Shown: positions 49,583 to 58,722 of the stretch, one piece after another
Numbering within the stretch: position 1 is the stretch's first letter
Layout of the letters: each line of letters begins with the position of its first letter
NCBI GenBank assembly: GCA_963204975.1
Contig: CAUJJC010000351.1
Location: 1 to 64,000 of the forward strand
DNA length: 64,000 nt
Source: Verrucomicrobiota bacterium
Lineage (GTDB): Bacteria > Verrucomicrobiota > Verrucomicrobiia > Verrucomicrobiales > Verrucomicrobiaceae
Direction of reading: 5' to 3'
Program-made: the position numbers and the translations under genes
Notes under the pieces: generated by a model
What the model was told of the DNA's origin: nothing
Databases searched by the model: none
Seen by the model: the letters and a program-made list of their open reading frames with translations, nothing else

Positions 49583-49755
49583 GGCGCATCAAGGAGATCG
49601 AGGATTTCTTGCTCGACTGCGCGGGAGGGCAAGACGTCCTGCCATTCCGCCTCCTCCTGCTGTCGTGCCGCAAAGCGCATGAAGTGCAGCGTCTCAATCA
49701 GCACAGACTCGGGCAGATGTTGGATTTCGGTGAGCAAAGCGTCGCGGGCTGACAT
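49579..49755 (-). CDS. Small antitoxin-like protein (58 aa) upstream of the MazF-like toxin
   Basis: Hand-translated: MSARDALLTEIQHLPESVLIETLHFMRFAARQQEEAEWQDVLPSRAVEQEILDLLDAP*; stop overlaps MazF-like start (ATGA). Confidence 0.7.
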   Translation of the reverse strand: MSARDALLTEIQHLPESVLIETLHFMRFAARQQEEAEWQDVLPSRAVEQEILDLLDAP

Positions 49756-49995
49756 GAGACGAGGATAAGGAATTCACGAGTTCTTTCAACTGGCAGAAAC
49801 CACGTCCAGCCTGGTCCTCGTGCCACCTCGGAATGAATGCACTTGTTGCAAGGCGAGTGGCCCGCCTTTGAAGGAGCCTCCGTGCATCTGGATCAAACGC
49901 CCGCGACGCAGGACTGGCTGGCGGTGCTGCGAGAGGCACCAGGCCCGGAGTTCTGCCCTGAAATGGCAATTTCCAGAGTCCCAAGGCCTCCCCCG

Positions 49996-50290
49996 CGTGA
50001 AATGGTGGCGCACCCGGAGACGCCGGGGTGTTCCCTGGACGCGGCGGGGTCTTCGCTCCGGGAAATGGTAGCCACCCCGCGCCGTTCAGGGAGGACCCCG
50101 GACGCGGCGGGGGCGGAGTTCCAGCCAATGGGGGCGGCCCCCGGACAAAATGGTAGCGCCCCCGGACGCGCCGGGGTGTTCCCTCCGCCGAATGGGGTGG
50201 CCACTGCGCCGTCCAGGGAGGACCCCGAACGCGGCGGGGTGTCCGCTCCGGCGGGCGGGTCTGCCCCCGAACGAAATGGGGGGAGCGGTG
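49996..50290. repeat. Degenerate GC-rich tandem repeats, about 60-66 bp units
   Basis: Recurring AATGG(T/G) blocks at 50001, 50061, 50127, 50191, 50275 and GCGGCGGGGT(C/G)TTC(G/C)CTCCG-like blocks. Confidence 0.65.
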
Positions 50291-50468
50291 GGCAGGGCCT
50301 CGGCGTGGTTCGCGCTCCGATGGATGGGCGGCATGACCTGGGACTCCCTGGCGGAGGCTCGCAGCGATCCAGCGACTCGACTTGAGTCCGTCCCCTTGAA
50401 CCAATGCTTGTCGCCGGGGGCGGGTTGGCATTAGCGTCAGGTCGCGCTCAAGCCCGAAGACCTTCCCC

Positions 50469-50627
50469 ATGCTGGACACCAACCCTCACTCCCAGGACGC
50501 AGGCCTGCCCCTCGCCCACGCCGGGGACTGGGACACCATCGCGATCACCGAAGAGGATCTCAACCAACGTCTCTACTGGATCAGCCGGAGTGACTGCCAA
50601 GCGGAGCTTCCGCGACATCGTCCATGA
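50469..50627 (+). pseudogene. Remnant of nitrilase-superfamily gene C-terminus
   Basis: GLPLAHAGDWDTIAITEEDLNQRLYWISRSDCQAELPRHRP* aligns to [41 protein letters not shown] of the gene ending at 49029. Confidence 0.75.
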
Positions 50628-51283
50628 GGCCCACACGACGCCATTGCCTGCTCGCGCTCCTGGTTCTCCAGTCCCTCGTCATCGCGGGGCTGGTCTGGAC
50701 TTTTCGGCAGGAGTTGCATCAGAAACTCGCTGCCCGTGTTCCCTGTCGGGTCCTCTATCTCGGCGACTCCATCATTGCCCAAGGCGGCGTCTGGAGCTGG
50801 CGTCTGGGACACTGGTGGCCGCACGATCAGAACCACGGGCGACCCGGCTTTGAACTCTTCCAAATCAACGCCACCGCGCAGGAAGTGCTCCCCGTCCTTC
50901 GCCCGCAGACAGTGGTCGTCATGGGCGGGCACAATGACCTCGCTCGGCACGATCTCGCCACCCTGACTCGCGACTACGATCAACTGCTGACCACGCTGCG
51001 ATCCTGCGCCAGCGTCGAGCGGATCATCGTTGTCTCCACCTTGCCGGACACGACGCGGCAGTTCGCCGACCAGGTGTCAGGGCTCAACGGCCACCTCGTC
51101 GCCACCTGCCAGAGCGACCCACGCCTCACCTTCCTCGACCTCCGTCCCCTCCTCTCCCCGGAGGGCAAGCTCCGCGCCGAGTTCAGCCGCGATGGCGTCC
51201 ACCTCAATCCGAAGGGCTACGCCGCATGGGCGGAGGCGCTGCGTCCGCTCGTCGATGGCGGTCGTTCAACGACCGACCGCTAG
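50624..51283 (+). CDS. SGNH/GDSL hydrolase family protein
   Basis: VLYLGDSIIAQGG block I; MGGHNDLARH; DGVHLNPKGYAAWAEAL block V. Confidence 0.88.
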   Translation: MRPTRRHCLLALLVLQSLVIAGLVWTFRQELHQKLAARVPCRVLYLGDSIIAQGGVWSWRLGHWWPHDQNHGRPGFELFQINATAQEVLPVLRPQTVVVMGGHNDLARHDLATLTRDYDQLLTTLRSCASVERIIVVSTLPDTTRQFADQVSGLNGHLVATCQSDPRLTFLDLRPLLSPEGKLRAEFSRDGVHLNPKGYAAWAEALRPLVDGGRSTTDR

Positions 51284-51290
51284 CGGGGGG

Positions 51291-51367
51291 CGAATGATCG
51301 CGAATGAACGTGCATCGTCGGATTCGCGGCAATTCGTTTTCATTCCTTTCCATTCGTGTTGAGAGAG
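51291..51367. repeat. Intergenic (C/G)AATG-(A/T)(T/A)CG-type repeat element
   Basis: GCGAATGATCGCGAATGAACG ... TTTCATTCCTTTCCATTCGTGTT. Confidence 0.4.
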
Positions 51368-51519
51368 ATCAAAGACTGAACGCTCAGCCTGTCCGCCGAC
51401 GCCCCCCGAGTTCTCCCGTGATCTGCGTTTCGAAGGTGCTGCCCGCCGCCACGAATCCCCCGTCCCCTTTTGACAAGGCGGATCACTTGCCTACTCTGCG
51501 CGCCCCCAAATCTATAACT

Positions 51520-53379
51520 ATGAGCAACACTACTGCCCCCGAGCACAAGGAGTTCCAGGCTGAAGTCAAACAGCTCCTGGACATCGTCATTCACAGTCTC
51601 TACACCGACCGCGAGATCTTCGTTCGCGAGCTGGTCTCGAATGCCGCCGACGCCCTGGAGAAACTGCGCCACACGCAGCTCACCGAGCGCAACATCTTCG
51701 ACGACAAGCAGCCACTGGAGATCAACATCACCACCGACGACACAGCGAAGACGCTGACCATCGCCGACTACGGCATTGGCATGACACACGATGAACTCGT
51801 CGAGAACCTCGGCACCATCGCGCACTCAGGATCGAAGGCCTTCATGCAGGCGCTCAAGTCCAGCGGCAAGGACGGCACGCAGTTGATCGGGCAGTTCGGC
51901 GTCGGCTTCTACTCGGCCTTCATGGTGGCCAGCGAAGTCAAAGTCTATACCCACTCCTGGCGTCCCGAGGGCGGCCATCTGTGCTGGACCAGCGATGGCG
52001 CGACCGGCTACACCATTGAGGAAGCCGAAGGCCAGAGCCGTGGCTGCCGCATCGTGATGCATCTCAAAGACGACGCGCACGACTTCGCTGATGCCGCCAC
52101 GATCAAGCGCATCCTCGCGAAGTATTCCAACTTCGTCGGCTTCCCCATCAACCTCAACGGCGAGCGCGTGAACAACGTGGAAGCCGTGTGGCTGAAGAAC
52201 AAGAGCGAGGTCACCGAGGATCAATACAAGGAGTTCTATCGCTTCCAGGCGAACGCCTTCGACGATCCGCGCTACACCTTCCACTTCAATGCGGATGCTC
52301 CTTTGGTCATCAACTCGCTGCTCTTCGTCCCCTCGCAGAACATGGAGATGTATGGCATGGGCCAGATGGAGGCCGGTGTGTCGCTTTACTGCAAGAAGGT
52401 GCTCATCGACGACAAGCCGAAGAAGCTCCTGCCCGAGTGGCTGCGCTTCCTACGTGGCGTGATCGACAGCGAGGATCTGCCGCTCAACATCAGCCGCGAG
52501 ACCATGCAGGATAGCGCGCTGGTGCGGAAGCTCGGCGAGGTGGTGGAGAAGCGCTTCCTCAAGTTCCTCGACAAAGAAGCCACCGACAACGCGGAGAAGT
52601 ATGCCGAGTTCTATGCCAGCTTTGCGCGCTTCCTCAAGGAAGGCGTCGCCACCGACTTCGACAACCGCGAGGCCATCGCGAAGCTCCTGCGCTTCGAGAC
52701 CAGCATGACCGAGCCGGGCAAGACGACGAACTTCACCGAATACGTCAGCCGCATGAAGGACGGCCAGAAGGCGATCTACTACCAGATCGCGCCCTCCCGT
52801 GCCGCCATCGAGAACGGCCCGTATGCCGAGGCCTTCAAGGCGCGCGGCTACGAGGTGATCTACCTCTTCGAACAGATCGACGACTACGTGGTGAATGCGC
52901 TGCGTGAGTTCGACAAGAAGTCGCTGCAATCCGTATCGAGCGACAAGGTGGAACTCGACGACGCTCCCGCCGCTGAAGGCGAAGCGCTCGCCGAGGACGC
53001 CGCCACGAAGCTCTGCGACTGGCTCAAGGACAAGCTCGGCAAGCGCGTGGAAAACGTCCGCACCGGCAAGCGCCTCGTCAGCAGTCCGGCCATCGCCTTG
53101 CTGCCCGAGGGCGAACTCACCCCGCAGATGCGCCAGATGATGCGCGCGCTGAAGAAGGACGATGAGATGTCCGCGCCCGAAGTGATCCTGGAGATCAACA
53201 CCCGCAGCGGCCTGATCAAGAACCTCGCGAACCTCACCGACAAGAACGCCGACGTGGCCTCCTTGATTGCCGAGCAACTGCTCGACAACTCCCTGCTCTC
53301 CGCCGGCCTCATCGACGACCCGCAACCCGTCGTCGCCCGCAGCATGAAGCTGCTCGAAGCACTCGCTGAGAAAGCGTAA
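51520..53379 (+). CDS. htpG: Molecular chaperone HtpG (Hsp90)
   Basis: FQAEVKQLLDIVIHSLYTDREIFVRELVSNAADALEKLR; GTIAHSGSKAF; GQFGVGFYSAFMVA. Confidence 0.97.
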   Translation: MSNTTAPEHKEFQAEVKQLLDIVIHSLYTDREIFVRELVSNAADALEKLRHTQLTERNIFDDKQPLEINITTDDTAKTLTIADYGIGMTHDELVENLGTIAHSGSKAFMQALKSSGKDGTQLIGQFGVGFYSAFMVASEVKVYTHSWRPEGGHLCWTSDGATGYTIEEAEGQSRGCRIVMHLKDDAHDFADAATIKRILAKYSNFVGFPINLNGERVNNVEAVWLKNKSEVTEDQYKEFYRFQANAFDDPRYTFHFNADAPLVINSLLFVPSQNMEMYGMGQMEAGVSLYCKKVLIDDKPKKLLPEWLRFLRGVIDSEDLPLNISRETMQDSALVRKLGEVVEKRFLKFLDKEATDNAEKYAEFYASFARFLKEGVATDFDNREAIAKLLRFETSMTEPGKTTNFTEYVSRMKDGQKAIYYQIAPSRAAIENGPYAEAFKARGYEVIYLFEQIDDYVVNALREFDKKSLQSVSSDKVELDDAPAAEGEALAEDAATKLCDWLKDKLGKRVENVRTGKRLVSSPAIALLPEGELTPQMRQMMRALKKDDEMSAPEVILEINTRSGLIKNLANLTDKNADVASLIAEQLLDNSLLSAGLIDDPQPVVARSMKLLEALAEKA

Positions 53380-53399
53380 AGCCCCCCTCATGAATCAAG

Positions 53400-53440
53400 G
53401 AAGCACAGCGTGGTCCCGCCTGCGCCCCGCGCTGTGCTTC
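53400..53440 (+). terminator. Hairpin downstream of htpG
   Basis: GAAGCACAGCG ... CGCTGTGCTTC 11-bp perfect stem; weak T tract. Confidence 0.45.
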
Positions 53441-53711
53441 TCGGTTCATCCAACGGTCCGCGAGCTGGTCATTGGTCATTGGTCCCGCCCCCACGCATCC
53501 ATGAGCACCTTGAGAGCCTGAAATTGCTACCGAAACGCCGCTGCCTCAATCAGCACGCCCGCCGCTGGGAAGTTGGGATCGTAGGACATGGAGTTCGGTT
53601 CTCAGGCTCTAGGGCTCTCGCCCCATCCAGGGGCCTTGCACCCGGCACACAAACTTTCTGACAGGCTCCTTTCTGGACGCGATAGTTGCTAGGGAGGCCG
53701 CGAAGAATGGG

Positions 53712-53785
53712 TTTCACGCAGAGTCGCCAAGTCGCATAGGCCAGAAAGCAGGGAGCACGGTGCGCCTTCGCGGCTTTGCGTGAAG
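53712..53785. repeat. Small palindromic intergenic element with TTTCACGCAGAGTCGC / GCGGCTTTGCGTGAAG ends
   Basis: Terminal imperfect inverted repeat read directly. Confidence 0.6.
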
Positions 53786-53937
53786 TGAAACAGCGAGCCC
53801 CTTCCTGACCATACCCGAGCATTGCCAGCCGCCCCTACGGCCCGTGCTCCCATGTTTTTTCTTCTCTCAGAATGCCAAACTGATTGATAGACCCCGCTGA
53901 TTCCGATACAAAGCGCTGAAACTCTAAGCACTCTTTT

Positions 53938-54450
53938 ATGGCCAGAATCGTTCTCAAAACTCCCGAAGGACAAATGTTCGAAGCAGAACTGACCGGCAAT
54001 CGCCAGTCCGTTGGTCGCAATGACGACAATGACATCGCCATTCCCGATGGTTCGGTTTCGGGCTCACATGGCGAATTCGTCAACAATGGTGGCACCTGGG
54101 CATTCACGGACCTGGGCTCGACCAACGGCACCAAGATCAATGGCGAGCGTGTGGACAATGTGGAACTGGGCCATGGCGCGGAGTTTGAGATCGGCCATGT
54201 GGCTGTGACTTTCTACGACGAGGAAGCCGCCCCCGCAGCCTCCGCGCCCGTATCTGCCGCCCCTCGCGCCATGACGGCCTCCTCGGATGGCTACGGTGCT
54301 CAGAAGATTGATCGCGCCGCCCGCACCGGTTTCGGTGCCAAGAAGGTGAAGGCCGACGGCTCCCGCACCATGCTCATGCTCCTCGGAGTGGTGGGTCTGC
54401 TCGCCGTGCTCGGCATTGCCGCCATGATCATCACTGACGGTCTCAAGTAA
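53938..54450 (+). CDS. FHA domain protein with C-terminal TM anchor
   Basis: SVGRNDDNDIAIPDGSVSGSHGEFVNNGGTWAFTDLGSTNGTKINGERV; C-terminal MLMLLGVVGLLAVLGIAAMII. Confidence 0.93.
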   Translation: MARIVLKTPEGQMFEAELTGNRQSVGRNDDNDIAIPDGSVSGSHGEFVNNGGTWAFTDLGSTNGTKINGERVDNVELGHGAEFEIGHVAVTFYDEEAAPAASAPVSAAPRAMTASSDGYGAQKIDRAARTGFGAKKVKADGSRTMLMLLGVVGLLAVLGIAAMIITDGLK

Positions 54451-54602
54451 ACTCTCTGGAGACTGGATTGCTTGATTCTCGATGCTGGTTCCCTAACCAG
54501 CACCAGCAGGCAACGCGTGGTGACCTCCTGTCGTCACCCTTCCGCGTCATTCGTCACCCAGTCCCCCGCATCTAGCATTCATTCCCCCAGCATCCAGTTT
54601 CC

Positions 54603-55877
54603 ATGTCCAATACCATCGTAGTCGGCGCCCAGTGGGGCGATGAAGGCAAAGGCAAGATCGTTGATTACCTCACGGAGCACGTCGATGTGGTCGTGCGCGC
54701 CCAGGGCGGCAACAACGCCGGCCACACCGTCATCCACAACGACGTGAAGTATGTGCTGCACCTCGTGCCCAGCGGCATCCTCTGGGGCGACAAGCTGAAC
54801 GTCATCGGCAATGGCGTGGTCCTCGACCCCATCGGTCTCGTGGAAGAATTCATCAAGCTGCGCGGCCAGGGTGTGGCCATCACACCGGACAACCTGCTGA
54901 TCTCCGACTGCGCGCACCTGGCCATGCCTTACCACAAGGGTCTGGACAAAGCACGCGAGGCTGCCCGTGGCGATAAGAAAATCGGCACCACGGGGCGCGG
55001 CATCGGCCCGTCGTATTCAGACAAGGTGGAGCGCATGGGCCTGCGCGGCTCCGCTCTGCGCGACCCGGATGCGCTTTGCCAGGAGGTCGCAGAACGCATC
55101 GCCTTGCACAATGAGTTCATCACCAGCCAGGGCATTGAGGCGGTGAACGCCGATGAAGTCCTGCCCAAGCTGCGCGAGGCCGCGATCATGCTGGCGCCGC
55201 ATGTGACCAACACGGTCGTGGCGCTGCACGACGCGCGGAAGGCGGGCAAGGACATGCTCTTCGAAGGCGCGCAAGGCACCTTCCTCGACATCGACCACGG
55301 CACCTATCCTTTCGTCACTTCGTCGAACACGACCACCGGCGGTGCCTGCACCGGCAGCGGCGTCTCGCCTCGTCACATCAACCGCGTGGTCGCCGTGGCC
55401 AAGGCCTACACGACTCGCGTTGGCTCCGGTCCTTTCACGACGGAGAACGATGCCATCGGCGACATGCTGCACAACATGGGCCGCGAGTTCGGTGCCACCA
55501 CGGGCCGTGCCCGCCGCTGCGGCTGGCTGGACATGGTGCTCGTCCATTGGGCCTGCATGGTCAATGGCGCAGACGAACTGGCCATCACGAACCTCGACGG
55601 TCTCGATGGCTTGGACACGATCAAGCTCTGCACCGCCTACAAGCTGGATGGCAAGGTGATCAACCATCCGCCGAGCACCATCGCCGAGATCGAGCGCCTG
55701 GAACCCGTTTACGAAGAGCATCAGGGCTGGAAGCAAGACCTCAGCGGCATCCGCAATGCGGATGATCTGCCACCGCTCGCGAAGCAGTATCTCGCCCGCG
55801 TAGCGGAACTCGCCGAGGCTCCCGTGACGCTCATCGGCATCGGTCCCTCGCGCGATCAGACCCTTCGCGTCGCCTGA
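54603..55877 (+). CDS. purA: Adenylosuccinate synthetase
   Basis: GAQWGDEGKGKIVDYL; AQGGNNAGHTV; TTGRGIGPSYSDK; FEGAQGTFLDIDHGTYPFVTSSNTT. Confidence 0.98.
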   Translation: MSNTIVVGAQWGDEGKGKIVDYLTEHVDVVVRAQGGNNAGHTVIHNDVKYVLHLVPSGILWGDKLNVIGNGVVLDPIGLVEEFIKLRGQGVAITPDNLLISDCAHLAMPYHKGLDKAREAARGDKKIGTTGRGIGPSYSDKVERMGLRGSALRDPDALCQEVAERIALHNEFITSQGIEAVNADEVLPKLREAAIMLAPHVTNTVVALHDARKAGKDMLFEGAQGTFLDIDHGTYPFVTSSNTTTGGACTGSGVSPRHINRVVAVAKAYTTRVGSGPFTTENDAIGDMLHNMGREFGATTGRARRCGWLDMVLVHWACMVNGADELAITNLDGLDGLDTIKLCTAYKLDGKVINHPPSTIAEIERLEPVYEEHQGWKQDLSGIRNADDLPPLAKQYLARVAELAEAPVTLIGIGPSRDQTLRVA

Positions 55878-55900
55878 GGTCCACGGCGTTTGGATTGCCC

Positions 55901-56566
55901 TCAGTCTGAGTTGAGCCGGTAACCAATCCCCGGCTCGTTCACGATGCGTGGCCCGCTGTCACCTAGCTTTTTGCGCAGGTGATTGATGTGAACGCGCAGG
56001 CCTTCGCTCGGATCGCTGCTCTGGCCGGCCCACACTTGTTTCACGATCTGATTCTGCGTGACGATGCGTCCCGAATGCTCCGCGAGCACCTTTAATAGCG
56101 CGAACTCGGTGGGCGTCAGCTTCAGCAGTTCATCGCCAAGGCGGGCCTCATGATGAAGAAGGTCGAGCACCAATGCACCGGCAACAATCTGAGGACTCTG
56201 GCGTGTGAACCGACGACGCTGAATCACATCGAGTCTCGCCAGCAGTTCCGCCGTGCCGAAGGGTTTCGTCACGTAGTCATCGGCTCCGAGTTCCAAGGCC
56301 TCGACCTTCACCGTCTCGTGATCGCGCACGCTCAGAATGAGCACGGGCACATCCGTCCACTCGCGCAGACGTTTGAGCACCTCAATGCCACCTAGCCCCG
56401 GCAGACCGAGATCGAGCAGCACCACATCGGGCCGCTGAAACGCCGCTTCTTGCAACCCAAGCTGCCCTTCCGCTGCTTCGCAGACCTCATAGCCACGGGA
56501 CTCGAGCACCATGCGCAGGAGACGGCGCATCTGCTGCTCGTCATCAATGATCAATGCTTTGCTCAT
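55901..56566 (-). CDS. kdpE: OmpR-family response regulator, KdpE-like
   Basis: KALIIDDEQQMRRLLRMVLESRGY; VVLLDLGLPGLGG; LTPTEFALLKVLAEHSGRIVTQNQIVKQVWG-type winged helix. Confidence 0.9.
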   Translation of the reverse strand: MSKALIIDDEQQMRRLLRMVLESRGYEVCEAAEGQLGLQEAAFQRPDVVLLDLGLPGLGGIEVLKRLREWTDVPVLILSVRDHETVKVEALELGADDYVTKPFGTAELLARLDVIQRRRFTRQSPQIVAGALVLDLLHHEARLGDELLKLTPTEFALLKVLAEHSGRIVTQNQIVKQVWAGQSSDPSEGLRVHINHLRKKLGDSGPRIVNEPGIGYRLNSD

Positions 56567-57657
56567 GAGGGATTGCGGCTTTTGACAGGCAGGCGAAGCA
56601 CAAACTCAGCGCCTCCCTGTGGGTGATTGCGAGCTTCGATGTCACCTTTCATCGCGCGCATCAAGCCGCGAGCGATGGCGAGGCCGAGGCCAGTGCCGCC
56701 AGCGGGCGAATCGGGAGCGCGGTAAAACTTGTCGAACACCCGCCCCTCCTTTCCGGGCGGCAGGCCAGGGCCATGATCGCGCACGCGGAGTTCCAGCGCA
56801 CCGTCCTTGAGTGCCGCATGAATCTCGATCTCCGACCCTGCTGGCGTGTAGAGCGTGGCATTGTGCAGAACATTGCCCAGCACCTGCGCAAGCAATCGGC
56901 TGTCGAGCATCACCAGAGGCATCTCAGCAACGCCACGAACGTTGACGACATGCAAGGCAAGCTCGTTGCTGATCGGCTTCATCGCCTGCTCCAGCACATC
57001 CACCACCTCGCACCAGTCGGGACGAGGCTTGAGGGCTTCGGACTCCACGCGAGTCATTTCCAGGAAGTTCTCCACGATGCGCTGCAGCCGTCTGTTAGCC
57101 GTCTCGATCTCCGCCGCATACGGGTTCCCCTGTCCCAGCCCGTCCAAGGCCGTGCGAATGATCGCGATGGGAGTCTTGAGTTCATGGGACACACTGTCGA
57201 GCAACGTGCGATGCAGCCGCTCCGACTCCGCGAGCAATTCAGCGCGATGCTTCTCTGCCAGCAATTCCTCCCGCTCACGATGATTCTGTTCCAAGGCCGC
57301 CTCACGCTCCCGCAGACGAGTGATGAGATGCCCCATGCTCAGAGCGACCACGAAGAACATCGCAAACATCGTGATGTCCTGCGGCTTCTCGATGTGCAAA
57401 GTGAACTGCGGCGGGATAAAGATGAAGTTCCACACCACCGCACTCACCGCCGCCATGGCCAGCACAGGCCCGCGATTCCATCGTGTGCCAGCCAGCACGA
57501 TCGCCATCAAGAAGACGAGGGCCGAGAACAAGTAGCCCGTGTAAGGCAGGAGCACCCAGCACGTCGAAGCCAGCACGAAGAGAATCGTCAGCCCCCAGCT
57601 GAACTGCCCCACAACAGCCGCAGGCAGAGGTATGCGAGGTTTGGATGGATCGTTCAT
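56563..57657 (-). CDS. kdpD: KdpD-like sensor histidine kinase lacking the long N-terminal KdpD/Usp region
   Basis: Starts at DUF4118-like four-TM segment; DSVSHELKTPIAIIRTALDGL H-box; GTGLGLAIARGL; ATGA overlap with kdpE. Confidence 0.85.
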   Translation of the reverse strand: MNDPSKPRIPLPAAVVGQFSWGLTILFVLASTCWVLLPYTGYLFSALVFLMAIVLAGTRWNRGPVLAMAAVSAVVWNFIFIPPQFTLHIEKPQDITMFAMFFVVALSMGHLITRLREREAALEQNHREREELLAEKHRAELLAESERLHRTLLDSVSHELKTPIAIIRTALDGLGQGNPYAAEIETANRRLQRIVENFLEMTRVESEALKPRPDWCEVVDVLEQAMKPISNELALHVVNVRGVAEMPLVMLDSRLLAQVLGNVLHNATLYTPAGSEIEIHAALKDGALELRVRDHGPGLPPGKEGRVFDKFYRAPDSPAGGTGLGLAIARGLMRAMKGDIEARNHPQGGAEFVLRLPVKSRNPS

Positions 57658-57680
57658 GGCGTTATCGTGCGAGTGAAATG

Positions 57681-57729
57681 CCTTGTCGCCAGTGAACAGG
57701 AGTCTCCGAAGCGTTAAGAAGGTGTAAAC
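57681..57729 (-). promoter_or_regulatory. Putative KdpE operator/promoter upstream of kdpDE
   Basis: TTTACA-CCTTC-TTAACG-CTTCGG ... GTTCACTGGCG, shared with kup upstream region. Confidence 0.6.
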
Positions 57730-57736
57730 GCTCGAT

Positions 57737-58450
57737 TCACTTTTCGAGCTTATCGATCTGCTCAGCGATGAAACCCGGAGGTGGCTGACCAGGAGGCTGC
57801 GTCGAAATGGACGCAGGGTCGAGGATGTCACGCTTTAGATCAAAGCGATGCCCGTAAATTTCGAGCAGGGCTGCTTCGGCATTGAAGCGGAATGAATTCA
57901 ATCCGCCATCGTGCGGCGGACGGAAGCTGGATTCGCAGTTTACCAAGTCCTGAAGGAACTCGGGCAGCGTCGGATGTCCGCCGCTGAGTTCACGCACACG
58001 CTGGAAGGCTCGCCGGTCTTTGGGGATGAGGGCTTCCTGACCTTCCACGCGCGAACGATGGAGTTTCGCGATGAGAATGTCCCGCAGATGAGGCACGATG
58101 ATGGTCAGACCTTGCCGGACTTCAGTGTGGGCACGCTGGAGGTAATGCGGCGTCGGATTGAAAAGCAATGGCGGGCATATCTGCACTCCAAAAGCGGAGC
58201 GAACGTTTCCTGCACGGCCCAGGCCGACCTCGGTGGCGATGCGGCGCAGCTTTTCTCCCCCCTCTAGCACCATGATGTCCACATCGGCACTGGCGAAGTC
58301 TTCATCGAGGCAGAGTTGAATGGGTGCGGAACCGAAAATCGTCAGAGGCTGATCGTAGCTAGGCATCGCCTGATGCACGGCGGCAAAAAATGAATCCAGC
58401 ACTTTGCCTGCGAGCGTGTCCCAGCGGGGACGTGGCGGCATCCAGTTCAT
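57737..58450 (-). CDS. Nucleotidyltransferase-like protein (AbiEii/DUF6036-like fold)
   Basis: LTIFGSAPIQLCLDEDFASADVDIMVLEGG (GS...DxD nucleotidyltransferase motif). Confidence 0.65.
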   Translation of the reverse strand: MNWMPPRPRWDTLAGKVLDSFFAAVHQAMPSYDQPLTIFGSAPIQLCLDEDFASADVDIMVLEGGEKLRRIATEVGLGRAGNVRSAFGVQICPPLLFNPTPHYLQRAHTEVRQGLTIIVPHLRDILIAKLHRSRVEGQEALIPKDRRAFQRVRELSGGHPTLPEFLQDLVNCESSFRPPHDGGLNSFRFNAEAALLEIYGHRFDLKRDILDPASISTQPPGQPPPGFIAEQIDKLEK

Positions 58451-58698
58451 GATTGGGCGATGGGTTGCTCTTGCTTCAGCCAGCGCATAGCCTGCATGAC
58501 TAGCCGGTCTTCCACACCGGGATTCAGGGCAAGCTGGCGGGCCAGATCGCACCATTTTTTGCGCTGCCGAAGACGGCGGCTGACGAGCACACGAGCCACG
58601 ATGCGTGAGAGGCGGTAATAGGCATCACCAGAGCCGCGTTCAGCGAAATCACCCAACCGCACGGCAAGCGAAGCGATGGAGGGTGGGGAGGCAGTCAT
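58447..58698 (-). CDS. Small basic protein paired with the nucleotidyltransferase
   Basis: 83-aa ORF overlapping downstream gene by ATGA. Confidence 0.55.
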   Translation of the reverse strand: MTASPPSIASLAVRLGDFAERGSGDAYYRLSRIVARVLVSRRLRQRKKWCDLARQLALNPGVEDRLVMQAMRWLKQEQPIAQS

Positions 58699-58722
58699 GC
58701 CCAGAGACTAAGGGCACCGCAT

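Noticed and set aside
49996-50290. CRISPR array
   Set aside because: Repeats are degenerate, contiguous and GC-rich with no unique spacers or cas genes
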